42,014 nt of DNA from Prevotella sp. (GCA_017619375.1 JAFZSL010000030.1:1-42014); one strand, 5' to 3'; numbered from the stretch's first letter, positions 1-8,341 are shown. The notes: generated by a model from the letters alone, not told the origin. Made by a program: numbers and translations.

Positions 1-777
1 ATTTCCTCTGCTTGCCCACAGCGAAGCAAAGACATCCAGACCATTGCTACGGTAGTTCATGTCAAACGATGCTGCCTCCTTGTCTTTACGGCTTTGCTGC
101 CAGCGTCCCCATGTATCAATACTGAAACCGTCGCCAGCCTTGCGAACGGTCTTTATCTTCACAATGGCACCTATCGTAGCATCGTACTTGGCTCCAGGAT
201 TGGTAATGAGTTCTATGCTCTTGATGTCTGTCGATTTCAGTTGCTCCAGTTCCTTGTAATTCCTCATTTTTTGGCCATTGATGTAGATAAGGGGAGTCCC
301 CTTTCCGAAAACCTCATATTGATTGTCTTTCGCAATAATGCCCGGCACATGTTTCAATACGTCACTGGCAGTTCCCAACTGGCTTAACAGCGTGTTCTCC
401 ACATTGGTCACCAATCCTTCATTGCCCATCTGGTATTGCGGACGCGAGCCTTTAACTACTACTTCGCCAAGCGTCTGCGTGTCGGGCTGCATCTGAATAT
501 CGCCAACATTTCCTTGACGTGCATCGATATATCTTATTATATATCCTACGCTCGACACTTTCAGCAGACCTTCTTGCTTGTCGGTGCAGATGCTGAATGT
601 TCCATCGTCTTTGGTGACGGCTCCAGCAACGAAAGCCGAGTCGGTACGGTTGACGAGCACGATATTGACAAACGGCATGGGCTGCGACTGCTCGTCAATC
701 ACCCGTCCGCTGATGCTCTGTGCATTCGAGGTTATCGCCACGAGGCACATCACCAGAAATAGGTTCAGTCTTTTCAT
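1..777 (-). CDS. TonB-receptor-like outer membrane beta-barrel protein, N-terminal part (runs off left edge)
   Basis: Reading the minus strand from the ATG at 775-777 gives an open frame of 259 codons to the window edge. Residues 1-20 are a signal peptide ending SNAQ. Residues 22-98 are a carboxypeptidase-regulatory-like beta-sandwich (SISGRVIDEQ start, SSVGYI end). Residues from about 104 to 215 are a TonB-receptor plug-like domain (LGEVVVKGSRP, GTPLIYINGQKM, NPGAKYDA), and the barrel begins after that. It lacks the N-terminal STN domain seen in the related protein at 2266-4833, whose plug motifs are very similar. The gene lies 147 bp downstream of a LuxR-type regulator on the same strand, with a 17-bp inverted repeat between them, so that regulator may control it. 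The substrate is unknown. The barrel and C-terminus are outside the window. Confidence 0.9.
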   Translation of the reverse strand, partial: MKRLNLFLVMCLVAITSNAQSISGRVIDEQSQPMPFVNIVLVNRTDSAFVAGAVTKDDGTFSICTDKQEGLLKVSSVGYIIRYIDARQGNVGDIQMQPDTQTLGEVVVKGSRPQYQMGNEGLVTNVENTLLSQLGTASDVLKHVPGIIAKDNQYEVFGKGTPLIYINGQKMRNYKELEQLKSTDIKSIELITNPGAKYDATIGAIVKIKTVRKAGDGFSIDTWGRWQQSRKDKEAASFDMNYRSNGLDVFASLWASRGN

Positions 778-829
778 ATCATTTTCGAATTTTTGCTGCA
801 AAGAAAATGACTCCGGCAAATAAATCCAC

Positions 830-882
830 TACCCAAATGGGTAATTCTGCATCGCGGGGATGAAAAATTACCCATTTGGGTA
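830..882. repeat. Perfect 17-bp inverted repeat upstream of the outer membrane protein gene
   Basis: The arms are TACCCAAATGGGTAATT (830-846) and its exact reverse complement (866-882), with a 19-nt loop. Each arm also holds an internal dyad, ACCCA-NN-TGGGT. It sits 53-105 bp before the start of the outer membrane protein and just after the stop of the LuxR-type gene. It could be an operator with two dyad sites, or a terminator. No T run follows on the minus strand, which favours an operator. Confidence 0.75.
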
Positions 883-924
883 ACAAAAGATGTTAAAATC
901 GGGGGAATGGCGGGGAAGTGAGGC

Positions 925-1680
925 TTACAAAAGGCCGTAGTTGGTGGCAAAAGCGATGGCCTCGGTGATGTTGGCGACGTCGAGTTTCTCGAAAAGTTGG
1001 CGGCGATAGAACTTCACCGTGTCGAACGAGCGGCAGATGTGGTCACTGATTTCCTTCATGGTGTAGCCCTGTGCCGAGAGAGTCAGCACCTGCTTCTCCT
1101 CGGGGGTGAGCGTGACACCCTCGCAGGGTTGCCAGCGGTGGGCGGTAAGCGAATACTGGCGATAGCCGCTCTGCTCCAGAATGCGGAAACGAATCTGCCC
1201 GGCTTCCCTGTGAGACGAGAGCGAGACGGTGCAGAGGGCGAGCCAGGCGCGACCGTCGGCAGTGAGCACAAGGGGCGTAATCTTGTGGTTGACGAGCAGC
1301 GGACGCTCCGAGGTAAGGATGTGGAAGTCGTAGGACATCACGCAGCGTCGGCGGTCGGCCAGCGGCACTTCGTCGAAGGCACGGAAGCCCGCACGGTTCA
1401 GTTCGGTGAGCATCGGCAGTTCGTCGGCAGGCACGTTGTTGATGTAGAAGCCGTAGCCCATCTGGCGCACCTCTTCGGCAGTGTGGCCGCAGAGGAAAAG
1501 GGGATTGTCAGACACATAGAGGAAGTTCTTGCGGAAATAGTCTATGATGTAGATGCTCTGGTAGGTCGATTGCGCGAAAGCCTGAGCCGCCTCCACGTAT
1601 GGCTTCGCACGCTCGTAGTCGGCCTCGGTGATGCCCTCCACGTGGTTTGTGTCAAAGAAGAAATCTTCTACTTGTGCCAT
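925..1680 (-). CDS. LuxR-family transcriptional regulator with PAS-like N-terminal domain
   Basis: 251 residues from the ATG at 1678-1680. Residues about 40-165 resemble a PAS-type sensory domain (IIDYFRKNFLYVSDNP, FLCGHTAEEV). Residues about 188-250 form a LuxR/GerE helix-turn-helix (LTPEEKQVLTLSAQGYTMK, then FDTVKFYRRQLFEKLDV). This is the arrangement of Bacteroidetes LuxR regulators that sense an unknown ligand and bind DNA as dimers. A longer frame begins at 1833, but a good promoter at 1702-1732 lies inside that extension, so the 1680 start is preferred. The nearest downstream gene on the strand is the outer membrane protein at 1-777, the most likely target. Autoregulation is possible. 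The ligand cannot be told from sequence. Confidence 0.88.
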   Translation of the reverse strand: MAQVEDFFFDTNHVEGITEADYERAKPYVEAAQAFAQSTYQSIYIIDYFRKNFLYVSDNPLFLCGHTAEEVRQMGYGFYINNVPADELPMLTELNRAGFRAFDEVPLADRRRCVMSYDFHILTSERPLLVNHKITPLVLTADGRAWLALCTVSLSSHREAGQIRFRILEQSGYRQYSLTAHRWQPCEGVTLTPEEKQVLTLSAQGYTMKEISDHICRSFDTVKFYRRQLFEKLDVANITEAIAFATNYGLL

Positions 1681-1701
1681 GATGCTTGCTTCTTTTTGTT
1701 G

Positions 1702-1732
1702 CAAAGTTACGGAAAATCGAGAGCAGAACAAA
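1702..1732 (-). promoter_or_regulatory. Bacteroidetes-type promoter of the LuxR gene
   Basis: On the minus strand TTTG (1729-1732) is followed after exactly 19 nt by TAACTTTG (1702-1709), matching the -33/-7 consensus TTTG-N19-TAnnTTTG. It lies 21 nt before the ATG at 1680 and decides the start codon. Confidence 0.8.
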
Positions 1733-1970
1733 GAAATCCTTTTCTTTTTATCAGATACAAGATGAAATTGGCGAATGAGGGAAAGGAAAGGGCCGCCAAC
1801 AGGGACAAGAAGCCGGATGACAAACAAGTCCACTTCCCCACGCCATACTGGACTGAGATTGTCAGGGTGATGTCCACGCAGAAAGCCATCACGACAGAGG
1901 CGGCAAATGCACTGGGAGAAAAGGTGAGCATGAGGATATGCAGCAATCCAAACAAGAAAGCAGAATACAT
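1707..1970 (-). CDS. Short hydrophobic open frame, doubtful gene or membrane-protein remnant
   Basis: 87 codons with two to three very hydrophobic stretches (MYSAFLFGLLHILML, ASVVMAFCVDITLTISV, LSLLAALSFPSFANFILYL), compatible with a piece of an integral membrane protein. A stop codon lies directly before its ATG and its 3' end overlaps the LuxR promoter. I do not recognise a family. It may be the remnant of a transporter-like gene or chance coding. The strand and amino-acid make-up are the only support. Confidence 0.2.
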   Translation of the reverse strand: MYSAFLFGLLHILMLTFSPSAFAASVVMAFCVDITLTISVQYGVGKWTCLSSGFLSLLAALSFPSFANFILYLIKRKGFLCSALDFP

Positions 1971-2134
1971 TTACGACATACTAAAGTACAAGAAAATGCC
2001 ATTCAAGAAAATAAAAATCTGTAGTACCACAAGTAAAGCAAGCCATCTTAGCTAAATGGCTGATAGGCAATCATACAATCATTAAATTGTAAAAGTTGGG
2101 TTAAATGTGTTAGAATTCCGTTACGACTCGACAA

Positions 2135-2259
2135 GGCATCGGTGTGGACCGATTGCCGTCTACGTTACGAGTAGTTTATAGGAATGGCGTCCTGCGACAT
2201 GTCTTCACTTTCGGTTGAATGATGAAGCAGGTAAAGTATGATGCCACAGGAACGCCATT
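2135..2259. repeat. Hairpin and long-range inverted repeat in the gene-free stretch after the TonB-receptor operon
   Basis: The 295 bp from 1971 to 2265 hold no convincing gene. Two structures are visible. A hairpin at 2135-2157 pairs GGCATCGGT with ACCGATTGCC (one bulged T, loop GTGG). An imperfect inverted repeat pairs AATGGCGTCCTG (2183-2194) with CAGGAACGCCATT (2247-2259; one extra A) across 52 nt. The second begins 7 bp after the stop of the minus-strand gene and may shape its 3' end, but no T run follows. Confidence 0.45.
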
Positions 2260-2265
2260 GTGATA

Positions 2266-4833
2266 TCATAGTCTGTTCTTCTCAGCATTACCGGCACCCG
2301 TGCCCTTGTATTTCGTAGGGGTGACATTGAAACGATAACGCAGGGAGAGTTGGATGCAACGAGAGTCGTTGTCCTCCATCTTGCGGAACATCATGCGGTT
2401 GCTGTAGAGTGTGAAGCGGTTGACGGCTCCGTTGAAGATGTCATTGCCAGAGAGTTTGATGTTGAGACGGCGCTTAAAGAAGTCCTTGCTGACGCTGAGC
2501 GAGAGAATAGGGTTTGTACAGTCGAACTTGGCGTTCGAACCAGAATAACCGTGGGTGTGTACGGTGAAGTCTGCCTGGAATAGCCAATCGTGTGGCATTG
2601 TGATGATATTGCTTAGTTGGAAGACCAGCATCGGTTGGTTGAAACTCTTTTGTCTGTCCAAAAACTCAGCATTGAACCATGGCTTCATCAACGAGATATT
2701 ATATTGTGGCGTCCATGTGGCATCGTGAGCCAATTTGACATTCTTTTGTGCCCCAAGCGTGATGGTAAGCCAGTCGGCATGGTCATAATTCTTATAGGTT
2801 ACAAGGTTCACCTTGCTGTCATTTTCCAAACTCCCAACCGTGTATAGTATGGGGTCTACACAATGGCTATAGTTGGCACTTAGATAGAGCCATTTCCACA
2901 TCACCATTGCATTCGCATTATGATACTTGATTGGCCTCAGGAAAGGATTGCCTGTCTGTTGGTTCAGACGGTTCTCATATACAACATCACTGCTCAACTG
3001 CCAATAGGACGGTCTCGTAGTTCGCTTGGCATAACTGAATGACAATTGCCATTTCTTCACGGATGTTGACATGGATACCGATGGGAAGAAGTCATTATAG
3101 TTACGACACTGTTCATCACGTCGGATGCCACTCACGAAGTATTCAGACTCCACATGTTCGTAACGCAGGCCGGCAGACAGATGGAAACGCCCCAGTTGCT
3201 GTCGCAACTCCACAAAAGGCGCAATGGCCTGCTCATGTTGCTCGTTATTGCTGTTGGCAATATAACCCTCTGCGTTCTCAAAACTGCTGTTCCAACGCGT
3301 ATTGGTGTATTCCTCTCCAACTTCTATCTGACCTTTCCATAATGGATGGGTCACGAATAGTTTCTCGGCCATCAACTTGCTTTTCGTCAGTGCGTTGGTG
3401 TTGACGTAGCGGTCTTCATACTCATCACTCAGTTCCTGCTGTTGATTGCGGTTGTGTTGGTTTCGGTAGATGTAGTCGGCGTTGAAATCAATGCTTAACA
3501 TTCCCACTTTGCCCGTATAGTAGAGATTCACCTGATGCTTTGGCACACCTTTGGCCCTATTGATGCTACTATTCTGCAAGTGGTCATACATGTGGCCATT
3601 GGCCTGCAGGTCATCGTCATTTTCACTCCAGGTTTTTACGTAATCGTAGGTGTTTTGATAATATCCGCCTAAGGAATTGTTGTCATTCAGTTGGTAGTTG
3701 AAACCGAACCGTCCCTCAAAGAAGGGATTGCGGGCAATATCCTTTTGCTTGTTGGCAATCACCCACAAAGTGTCGGCAAAGACTGTTTGTTCGAACTCTC
3801 CACGGCTCCAGTTTTTATTATATGCCCCGAAAATGTTGGCGAATAGTTCAAGTCCGCCTGTTCGATAGGTCAGATTAATTCGTTCATTATTGGCATGACC
3901 ACGCCCACAGCGAGACCAAGATGTAAGTTCCACGCCCAAGCCTTCCCCCGCGGCACGTTTGGTATGGATGATGATGACGGCATTCACCGATGCGTCATAA
4001 CGTGCACCGGGATTTTGGATGACTTCTACTTTTCGGATGTTGTCCGATTGGACATTCTTCAGTTCTTGCAAATCGGTCAGTTTACGGCTGTTCAGATAAA
4101 TCAGCGGCACCCCTTTTCCCAAGATCTCGTAGTTCTCGCCTCGTTTGGCAATCATAGGAACTCGTGTGAGCACATCTTCCGCCGTACCCATCCGCTCCAT
4201 CACCGTGCCCTCCACATTCATCACAAGCGAGTTGCCCTGTAATTGCACTTTGGGACGCTCCCCTTGCACCACCACGCCATTCAGGGTGTAGTTTTCCGGT
4301 GTCATCCATATCGTCCCTGTTTGTGGTTTGTTGCAAAGCCGATGGATGGTCTTGTAACCGACGTAGGAGATACGGGCAAGCACGGTGGGTTGCTCGTATG
4401 GAATTGCGAAATAGCCGCTCTCATTCGACACGCCGCCGGCAAGCAGCGTAGAATCTTGGGGCGAGAGCAGGGCGATGTTGGCGTAGGCCACGGGCTGACC
4501 TTGTTCGTCGATGATGGTGCCCGTGAGGTGGCGGTCGGTCTTGTGAATGCATTCCACGTAGATTTCGCGGTCTTCAGTCTTCATGGTCATACGGACGGGA
4601 TAGAAGCCTATCAACTGCTGGATGGCATCGGGCACAGTCTTGTGCGTGACGGTGGTGGTGATGCGGAAATCCTCCAGTTCGTTGTAGATGAAGACAATGG
4701 TGTAGTCCGTGGTCTGCGTTTGGATGTATTTGAGCGCATCCGACATCGACACGTTTTGGAAGTCTCGGGTTATACGCTGGGCACGAATTGACATGCTTGC
4801 CAGACACAATAGGATAATCATCAACTGTCTCAT
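2266..4833 (-). CDS. TonB-receptor-like outer membrane beta-barrel protein with STN domain
   Basis: 855 residues. Signal peptide 1-19 (SIRAQ), STN (secretin/TonB short N-terminal) domain about 21-95, carboxypeptidase-regulatory-like domain about 103-178 (LTGTIIDEQGQPVAYANI), plug domain about 185-290 (GVPLIYLNSRKL, NPGARYDA), then a long beta-barrel. The STN domain is the signalling module of transducing receptors that talk to an inner-membrane anti-sigma factor. The gene overlaps the anti-sigma gene by ATGA at 4830-4833 and is third in a sigma / anti-sigma / receptor operon, so cell-surface signalling to the ECF factor at 5509-5997 is the likely logic. There is no SusD-like partner, and this is the barrel family usually annotated 'outer membrane beta-barrel family protein' rather than a classical SusC. 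Ligand unknown. Confidence 0.92.
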   Translation of the reverse strand: MRQLMIILLCLASMSIRAQRITRDFQNVSMSDALKYIQTQTTDYTIVFIYNELEDFRITTTVTHKTVPDAIQQLIGFYPVRMTMKTEDREIYVECIHKTDRHLTGTIIDEQGQPVAYANIALLSPQDSTLLAGGVSNESGYFAIPYEQPTVLARISYVGYKTIHRLCNKPQTGTIWMTPENYTLNGVVVQGERPKVQLQGNSLVMNVEGTVMERMGTAEDVLTRVPMIAKRGENYEILGKGVPLIYLNSRKLTDLQELKNVQSDNIRKVEVIQNPGARYDASVNAVIIIHTKRAAGEGLGVELTSWSRCGRGHANNERINLTYRTGGLELFANIFGAYNKNWSRGEFEQTVFADTLWVIANKQKDIARNPFFEGRFGFNYQLNDNNSLGGYYQNTYDYVKTWSENDDDLQANGHMYDHLQNSSINRAKGVPKHQVNLYYTGKVGMLSIDFNADYIYRNQHNRNQQQELSDEYEDRYVNTNALTKSKLMAEKLFVTHPLWKGQIEVGEEYTNTRWNSSFENAEGYIANSNNEQHEQAIAPFVELRQQLGRFHLSAGLRYEHVESEYFVSGIRRDEQCRNYNDFFPSVSMSTSVKKWQLSFSYAKRTTRPSYWQLSSDVVYENRLNQQTGNPFLRPIKYHNANAMVMWKWLYLSANYSHCVDPILYTVGSLENDSKVNLVTYKNYDHADWLTITLGAQKNVKLAHDATWTPQYNISLMKPWFNAEFLDRQKSFNQPMLVFQLSNIITMPHDWLFQADFTVHTHGYSGSNAKFDCTNPILSLSVSKDFFKRRLNIKLSGNDIFNGAVNRFTLYSNRMMFRKMEDNDSRCIQLSLRYRFNVTPTKYKGTGAGNAEKNRL

Positions 4834-5504
4834 GGTCGTGCTTGCTCTTCTGATGATACAATCATGGTATTATTCTCGAAAGTGACGTGCAGCGTCTCAA
4901 AATTGTTCAACATTTCCACCACTTTCTCCAGGGAATAGTCTGGTTTCCATTGATAGAACAGTCTTATCTGGCGGGCTTCCTTGTTTTTGAACATCACATC
5001 CATGTGATAATGGTCCGACAGTTCTTCAAGAATCTGTTCCAAAGGTACATTGTCGAAGAGCCGGGGTGACGTGGGGACAATCGTGTCGGCATTTATTGTT
5101 GGTTTTTCTGTCAGGTGTTCAGGTCCGGCTTCTTTGACCATCTGCGTCTCATGGATAGGAGCCTTCAAGTCTTCTTCAACTTGTTGTTTGGGCATGCTGA
5201 GGAAACGGATGGCGGCATAGGCGATTCCCGTGAGCATCAGAATGCTAACAATCATGGCGGCGTATCTGTAAACCATGGATATCCGTCTGGCATAATGCCT
5301 CCTCTCAAAATGTCGCCACTCGGCATCCACCGCTTCGTCAGTTGTCTGCTCCTCAGCTTTTTCTGCACCGATGGCGCTCTTTGTCTTTGCCATCATTGTG
5401 TAGAGTTCTCGGCACTCTTCGTCAGCAAGTATCTCTTGCCATTCCCGGTCGGTGTATTTACTGGGCTGCTCCATCATCTGGAGCAAATGGTCGGTCTTGT
5501 TCAT
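4830..5504 (-). CDS. FecR-like anti-sigma factor with C-terminal DUF4974-type domain
   Basis: 224 residues from the ATG at 5502-5504. The N-terminal about 80 residues are soluble and acidic/helical (cytoplasmic sigma-binding part). One membrane segment follows at about 77-98 (YAAMIVSILMLTGIAYAAI), then a periplasmic linker and a C-terminal STN-like/DUF4974 domain (LFDNVPLEQILEELSDHY ... NNFETLHVTFENN). No clear central FecR beta-helix is visible, so this is a shortened variant. A longer start at 5549 would overlap the sigma gene by 41 bp; the 5504 start leaves a 4-bp gap and is preferred. It sits between the ECF sigma gene and the receptor gene and overlaps the latter by 4 bp. It should hold the sigma factor at the membrane until the receptor signals. 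Confidence 0.85.
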   Translation of the reverse strand: MNKTDHLLQMMEQPSKYTDREWQEILADEECRELYTMMAKTKSAIGAEKAEEQTTDEAVDAEWRHFERRHYARRISMVYRYAAMIVSILMLTGIAYAAIRFLSMPKQQVEEDLKAPIHETQMVKEAGPEHLTEKPTINADTIVPTSPRLFDNVPLEQILEELSDHYHMDVMFKNKEARQIRLFYQWKPDYSLEKVVEMLNNFETLHVTFENNTMIVSSEEQARP

Positions 5505-5508
5505 ACGT

Positions 5509-5997
5509 TCATTGGGTGTTGAGGTGGTTTCGTAATTGTTGCAGCGCATGGCGCAGATGTTTGTAGATGGTGGTCTCGCTCACACCGTGGCGGCGGGCTA
5601 TTGCCCCAAAGGTCTCTCCGTCTCGGAAATGCTCCATGATGATGTCGCGGCAGAGGGGAGGCTCCAACTTACGGATGCCATTACGCAATGTGTTCAGTTC
5701 CTCGGTGAGCGGACCTGACTGCGTCACCGTGGTATCGAGGTCGAGGAGATATAGTCGCGCCACCCGTTCCCGTAACTTGCGGTTGCGTATGATGTTCAGG
5801 CATCGGTTGCGAACGCATGTCTGCAGATAACTTCCTGCCGTCTCCTCTCTGATGTCGTGCTGTTCATCGAGAAGCCGGGCGAAGATGTCGTGCACCACAT
5901 CCTTGCTTTCCGCCTCGTCATGCAGCAGCGTGATGGCCATGCGGTACATCCCGCCGTAATGCTGTCTGAACAGTTTTTCCAGTTTTGTTTTCTTCAT
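5509..5997 (-). CDS. ECF-type RNA polymerase sigma factor
   Basis: 162 residues, the usual length. Region 2 covers about 8-75 (LFRQHYGGMYRMAITLL, AESKDVVHDIFARLL, CVRNRCLNIIRNRKL). Region 4 covers about 105-160 with a helix-turn-helix (GETFGAIARRHGVSETTIY, KHLRHALQQLR). First gene of the operon with the anti-sigma factor 4 bp downstream and the STN receptor after it. Upstream, the minus strand carries ATCCGTTTTTCGTGTG about 20 nt before the ATG, which may be an autoregulated ECF promoter element; a related string occurs at about 7118-7130 on the plus strand. Target genes beyond its own operon are unknown. Confidence 0.93.
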   Translation of the reverse strand: MKKTKLEKLFRQHYGGMYRMAITLLHDEAESKDVVHDIFARLLDEQHDIREETAGSYLQTCVRNRCLNIIRNRKLRERVARLYLLDLDTTVTQSGPLTEELNTLRNGIRKLEPPLCRDIIMEHFRDGETFGAIARRHGVSETTIYKHLRHALQQLRNHLNTQ

Positions 5998-6059
5998 TCT
6001 ATTCTATATACACACGAAAAACGGATTACTAAACCCTTAACCACCATTTTAAACATTAA

Positions 6060-6089
6060 GGCAGAGTCGGCATCATGCCAGACCCTGCC
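6060..6089 (-). terminator. Hairpin 3' of the TlpA-like gene
   Basis: A nearly perfect nested stem in 30 nt (GGCAGAGTC...GACCCTGCC outside, GGCAT-C-ATGCC inside). On the minus strand TTAATGTTTAAAAT follows, moderately T-rich. It lies between the TlpA-like gene (stop 6166) and the sigma gene, where a terminator is expected. Confidence 0.55.
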
Positions 6090-6165
6090 CTTTGAAGTAG
6101 AGTGATTGCGTTTGCTTTATTTTGTGGAAATTAGAATGTTTTTGTAGGGCTTGTATTCTCCTGCC

Positions 6166-6939
6166 TCATTCCTCGTTGGCCTCCTTGATTTTTGCCAGCA
6201 ATTCTCTGCGTTTTTCTTCACTCGTGCCGTGGACGGCATAACGGACGATGCCTTGTTTGTCGACGACGATGGTCAATGGAAAACCCTCGGTGCCTATCCA
6301 CGACATCATGTCCTTGGCTTCCACGAGGTGCGTCCATGTGAAGTGGTGCTTGTCGGTGATGCGCTTGGCCGTCTCGGCATCGTGGAATGTTGCGGAGAAG
6401 AACATCACCTCGGGCAGTTGCTCTTTCCACGTCGAGAGTTCGGGCATCTCGGCACGGCAGGGACCGCAGCCGGAATACCACAGGTTGAACACCATCACGC
6501 GGCCTCTGACGCTGTCGTTTGTCCATGTCCTCCCTTCCATGTCTGTCTCGCGAAACGACGGGAACGGCTCGCCTGCCTTGGGAGAGTAGAACGTGCCGTC
6601 ATCCTTGACATTCACCTGTGTCAGTTCCTGCATCGTCGCCATCGTATTGGCTCCCTTCAGGAATTGGTCGGCATTATGAACTTGTTCCTTGGGGATGGCA
6701 TGGCGTATGACCGACTTCGGTAGGTCGACATCAAGTCCGATGGCCAGGAGGCTGTTGCCCTCATTGTCTTTCAGACGTGTGTAACTTGGTGTGGCATCGG
6801 GCAGTTTCGGCAGTTCGCGGAAGAAATAGCCGTTGATTAAGAATTTGGGAACGACGGTATCGGTACGTACTTCCTGCGCGATTGCCCCCATCGACACGAT
6901 GAGGGAGAGGGCGAGCATGGTAATTCTAAGTTGTTTCAT
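6166..6939 (-). CDS. TlpA-family thioredoxin-like protein, exported
   Basis: 257 residues with a signal peptide at 1-22 (SMGAIAQ). The C-terminal half (about 120-255) is an AhpC/TSA-TlpA-type thioredoxin fold. The redox motif Cys158-Gly-Pro-Cys161 lies in NLWYSGCGPCRAEMPEL, and the cis-proline segment is GTEGFPLTIVVD. The N-terminal about 95 mature residues are an unassigned domain typical of Bacteroidetes TlpA proteins. It probably reduces or shuffles disulfides in the periplasm. A -7 box TAATTTTG lies at 6962-6969 on the minus strand. It is a single-gene unit with a hairpin behind it. The cytochrome c genes that might use such a reductant are over 20 kb away. Confidence 0.9.
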   Translation of the reverse strand: MKQLRITMLALSLIVSMGAIAQEVRTDTVVPKFLINGYFFRELPKLPDATPSYTRLKDNEGNSLLAIGLDVDLPKSVIRHAIPKEQVHNADQFLKGANTMATMQELTQVNVKDDGTFYSPKAGEPFPSFRETDMEGRTWTNDSVRGRVMVFNLWYSGCGPCRAEMPELSTWKEQLPEVMFFSATFHDAETAKRITDKHHFTWTHLVEAKDMMSWIGTEGFPLTIVVDKQGIVRYAVHGTSEEKRRELLAKIKEANEE

Positions 6940-6961
6940 TCTTCTTTGCTTTTAGAAAAAA

Positions 6962-6969
6962 CAAAATTA
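6962..6969 (-). promoter_or_regulatory. -7 promoter box of the TlpA-like gene
   Basis: TAATTTTG on the minus strand fits TAnnTTTG and lies 22 nt before the ATG. No good -33 TTTG at 19-21 nt was found, so this rests on the -7 box alone. Confidence 0.4.
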
Positions 6970-7093
6970 TGAAGAACCACTCAAAAGGACCTCGAAAAAG
7001 CCTCAAAAAAAGTCGCCGAGGGTGAAAGCCTGAACATAGTTTCAGATTTTTAGGGAAAAAACAATAAAAATGTGACGTTGTATGTGATACACA

Positions 7094-7128
7094 CGTATCA
7101 AGGGGATGGGGAATTTGATACGTTTTTG
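7094..7128 (+). repeat. Hairpin with T-rich tail in the 6940-7243 gene-free stretch
   Basis: CGTATCAA (7094-7101) pairs perfectly with TTGATACG (7115-7122), followed on the plus strand by TTTTTGTGTTTTCTT. It looks like an intrinsic terminator, but no plus-strand gene precedes it. A second smaller dyad, CAACTGC...GCAGTTG, lies at about 7152-7176. The rest of 6940-7243 is A/T-rich with no convincing gene. Confidence 0.4.
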
Positions 7129-7243
7129 TGTTTTCTTATGATGCTGAAGCCAACTGCTGAAAAATTGGGCAGTTGTCTGGTTCCCGCCCCCTTTTGCCAA
7201 GCGGAAATGAGAATCCTATCCCCGGCTATCTTCTCCTCTTTTG

Positions 7244-8341
7244 TCAGTCGTTCAGTTTCACCTCTCTCCATTTTGGCTTTATCTGGACAGGCTGGCCCAA
7301 AGACTTGATCATCTCACGGGCGGTCTCTTCATCTATGTTATCCCAGCCATCTACCGTGATTTTAGACTTGCCGCCCGAACCACCCGAGGCAGGATATTCG
7401 GTTATCATCTGCAACACATACCCATCCTTGAGAAAAGCAAAACTGGTGTATTCGTTGATTTCTGCTTTTGTCACCACCACGTTCGGATAGAAACTCAACT
7501 CATGATGACTGATGGGGTTGTTGATGCCAATCAGTTCGATGTCGCCCTTGTAGGGGGCGATGACCAGCATGCCCTCTTCATCGTCGTCGCTCAGCAGGTA
7601 AAAATAGTCTTCCTGTCCAGGAAGGGTTATGAAAGCAATCTTGGTCATCTCGACAAGGTAATCCGTCTCCTTTGGATTGAACCAGCGGTATCCGTATTTT
7701 AAGTCGTCGATGCTGACGTGCGAGAAGTGATGCTTGTTGCCATCCCAGGTGAAGACGTGGTTGATATTGCCTTGAAGGTTGATGTCGTATTCGCAAATAA
7801 TGAAATCCTTTCCCTTTTGGGGCAGGTTGTAACTAAAGTGGTTTTCCTTGTTGAGAGGGTGGTACTCTTGTTCTGGCCCCGTCTCCGGGTACAAGGTGGA
7901 GGTTTTTGGGTCGTAGTCGTAGAAGCATACGAACTCTATCTCCGGATCGACGGGTTGGCCCAGGACGATGGCAAATAACCGGTGTCCGTTGTCGCGGCGC
8001 CACACGCAAGCCTCCATGTAGCCGCTGTCTGAACCACCATTGTCCAGACTCACATAACCGTTTTTGCGGTCTACGGTGATGCCCCCTCCATATTCCTCGT
8101 CGACCTCATAGGTGAAGTTGGGGTTCTTGGCTTTCTCTAAAACGGGACTGATGGCGTAGGCGTTCCAGGTGTTCTGGAATGCCTTTACCAACTGTACAAT
8201 ACCTGGGTTGTTGCCGCCCTGGGGCACTTTGATGTTGCGTGACATCCATTGGTCGCGTATTTCTTCCAAAGAAGGATAATCGGTTGCTAACGCATATATG
8301 CTGGTCGTCACAGCCAAAAGAAGCAAAAAATATTTTTTCAT
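7244..8341 (-). CDS. Secreted protein of unknown function
   Basis: 365 residues with a signal peptide at 1-19 (LLLLAVTTSIYALA). I do not recognise the family. The mature part is acidic, rich in aromatic residues and glycine, and reads like repeated beta-strands (YDYDPKTSTLYPETGPEQEY, YFYLLSDDDEEGMLVIAPY). No catalytic motif, lipobox or membrane segment is visible. A -7 promoter box lies at 8365-8372. The gene stands alone: the GH43 gene upstream on the same strand is 161 bp away with that promoter between them. A periplasmic or surface location is likely from the signal peptide. Nothing supports a specific function. Confidence 0.75.
   Translation of the reverse strand: MKKYFLLLLAVTTSIYALATDYPSLEEIRDQWMSRNIKVPQGGNNPGIVQLVKAFQNTWNAYAISPVLEKAKNPNFTYEVDEEYGGGITVDRKNGYVSLDNGGSDSGYMEACVWRRDNGHRLFAIVLGQPVDPEIEFVCFYDYDPKTSTLYPETGPEQEYHPLNKENHFSYNLPQKGKDFIICEYDINLQGNINHVFTWDGNKHHFSHVSIDDLKYGYRWFNPKETDYLVEMTKIAFITLPGQEDYFYLLSDDDEEGMLVIAPYKGDIELIGINNPISHHELSFYPNVVVTKAEINEYTSFAFLKDGYVLQMITEYPASGGSGGKSKITVDGWDNIDEETAREMIKSLGQPVQIKPKWREVKLND

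Noticed and set aside
1707-1970. Using the longer LuxR start at 1833
   Set aside because: A TTTG-N19-TAACTTTG promoter lies at 1702-1732 inside that extension, and the extra residues do not fit the family.
997-2055. A 352-codon plus-strand open frame
   Set aside because: It is antisense to the LuxR gene over most of its length, its product is low in recognisable domains, and the minus-strand gene has a consensus promoter and known motifs.
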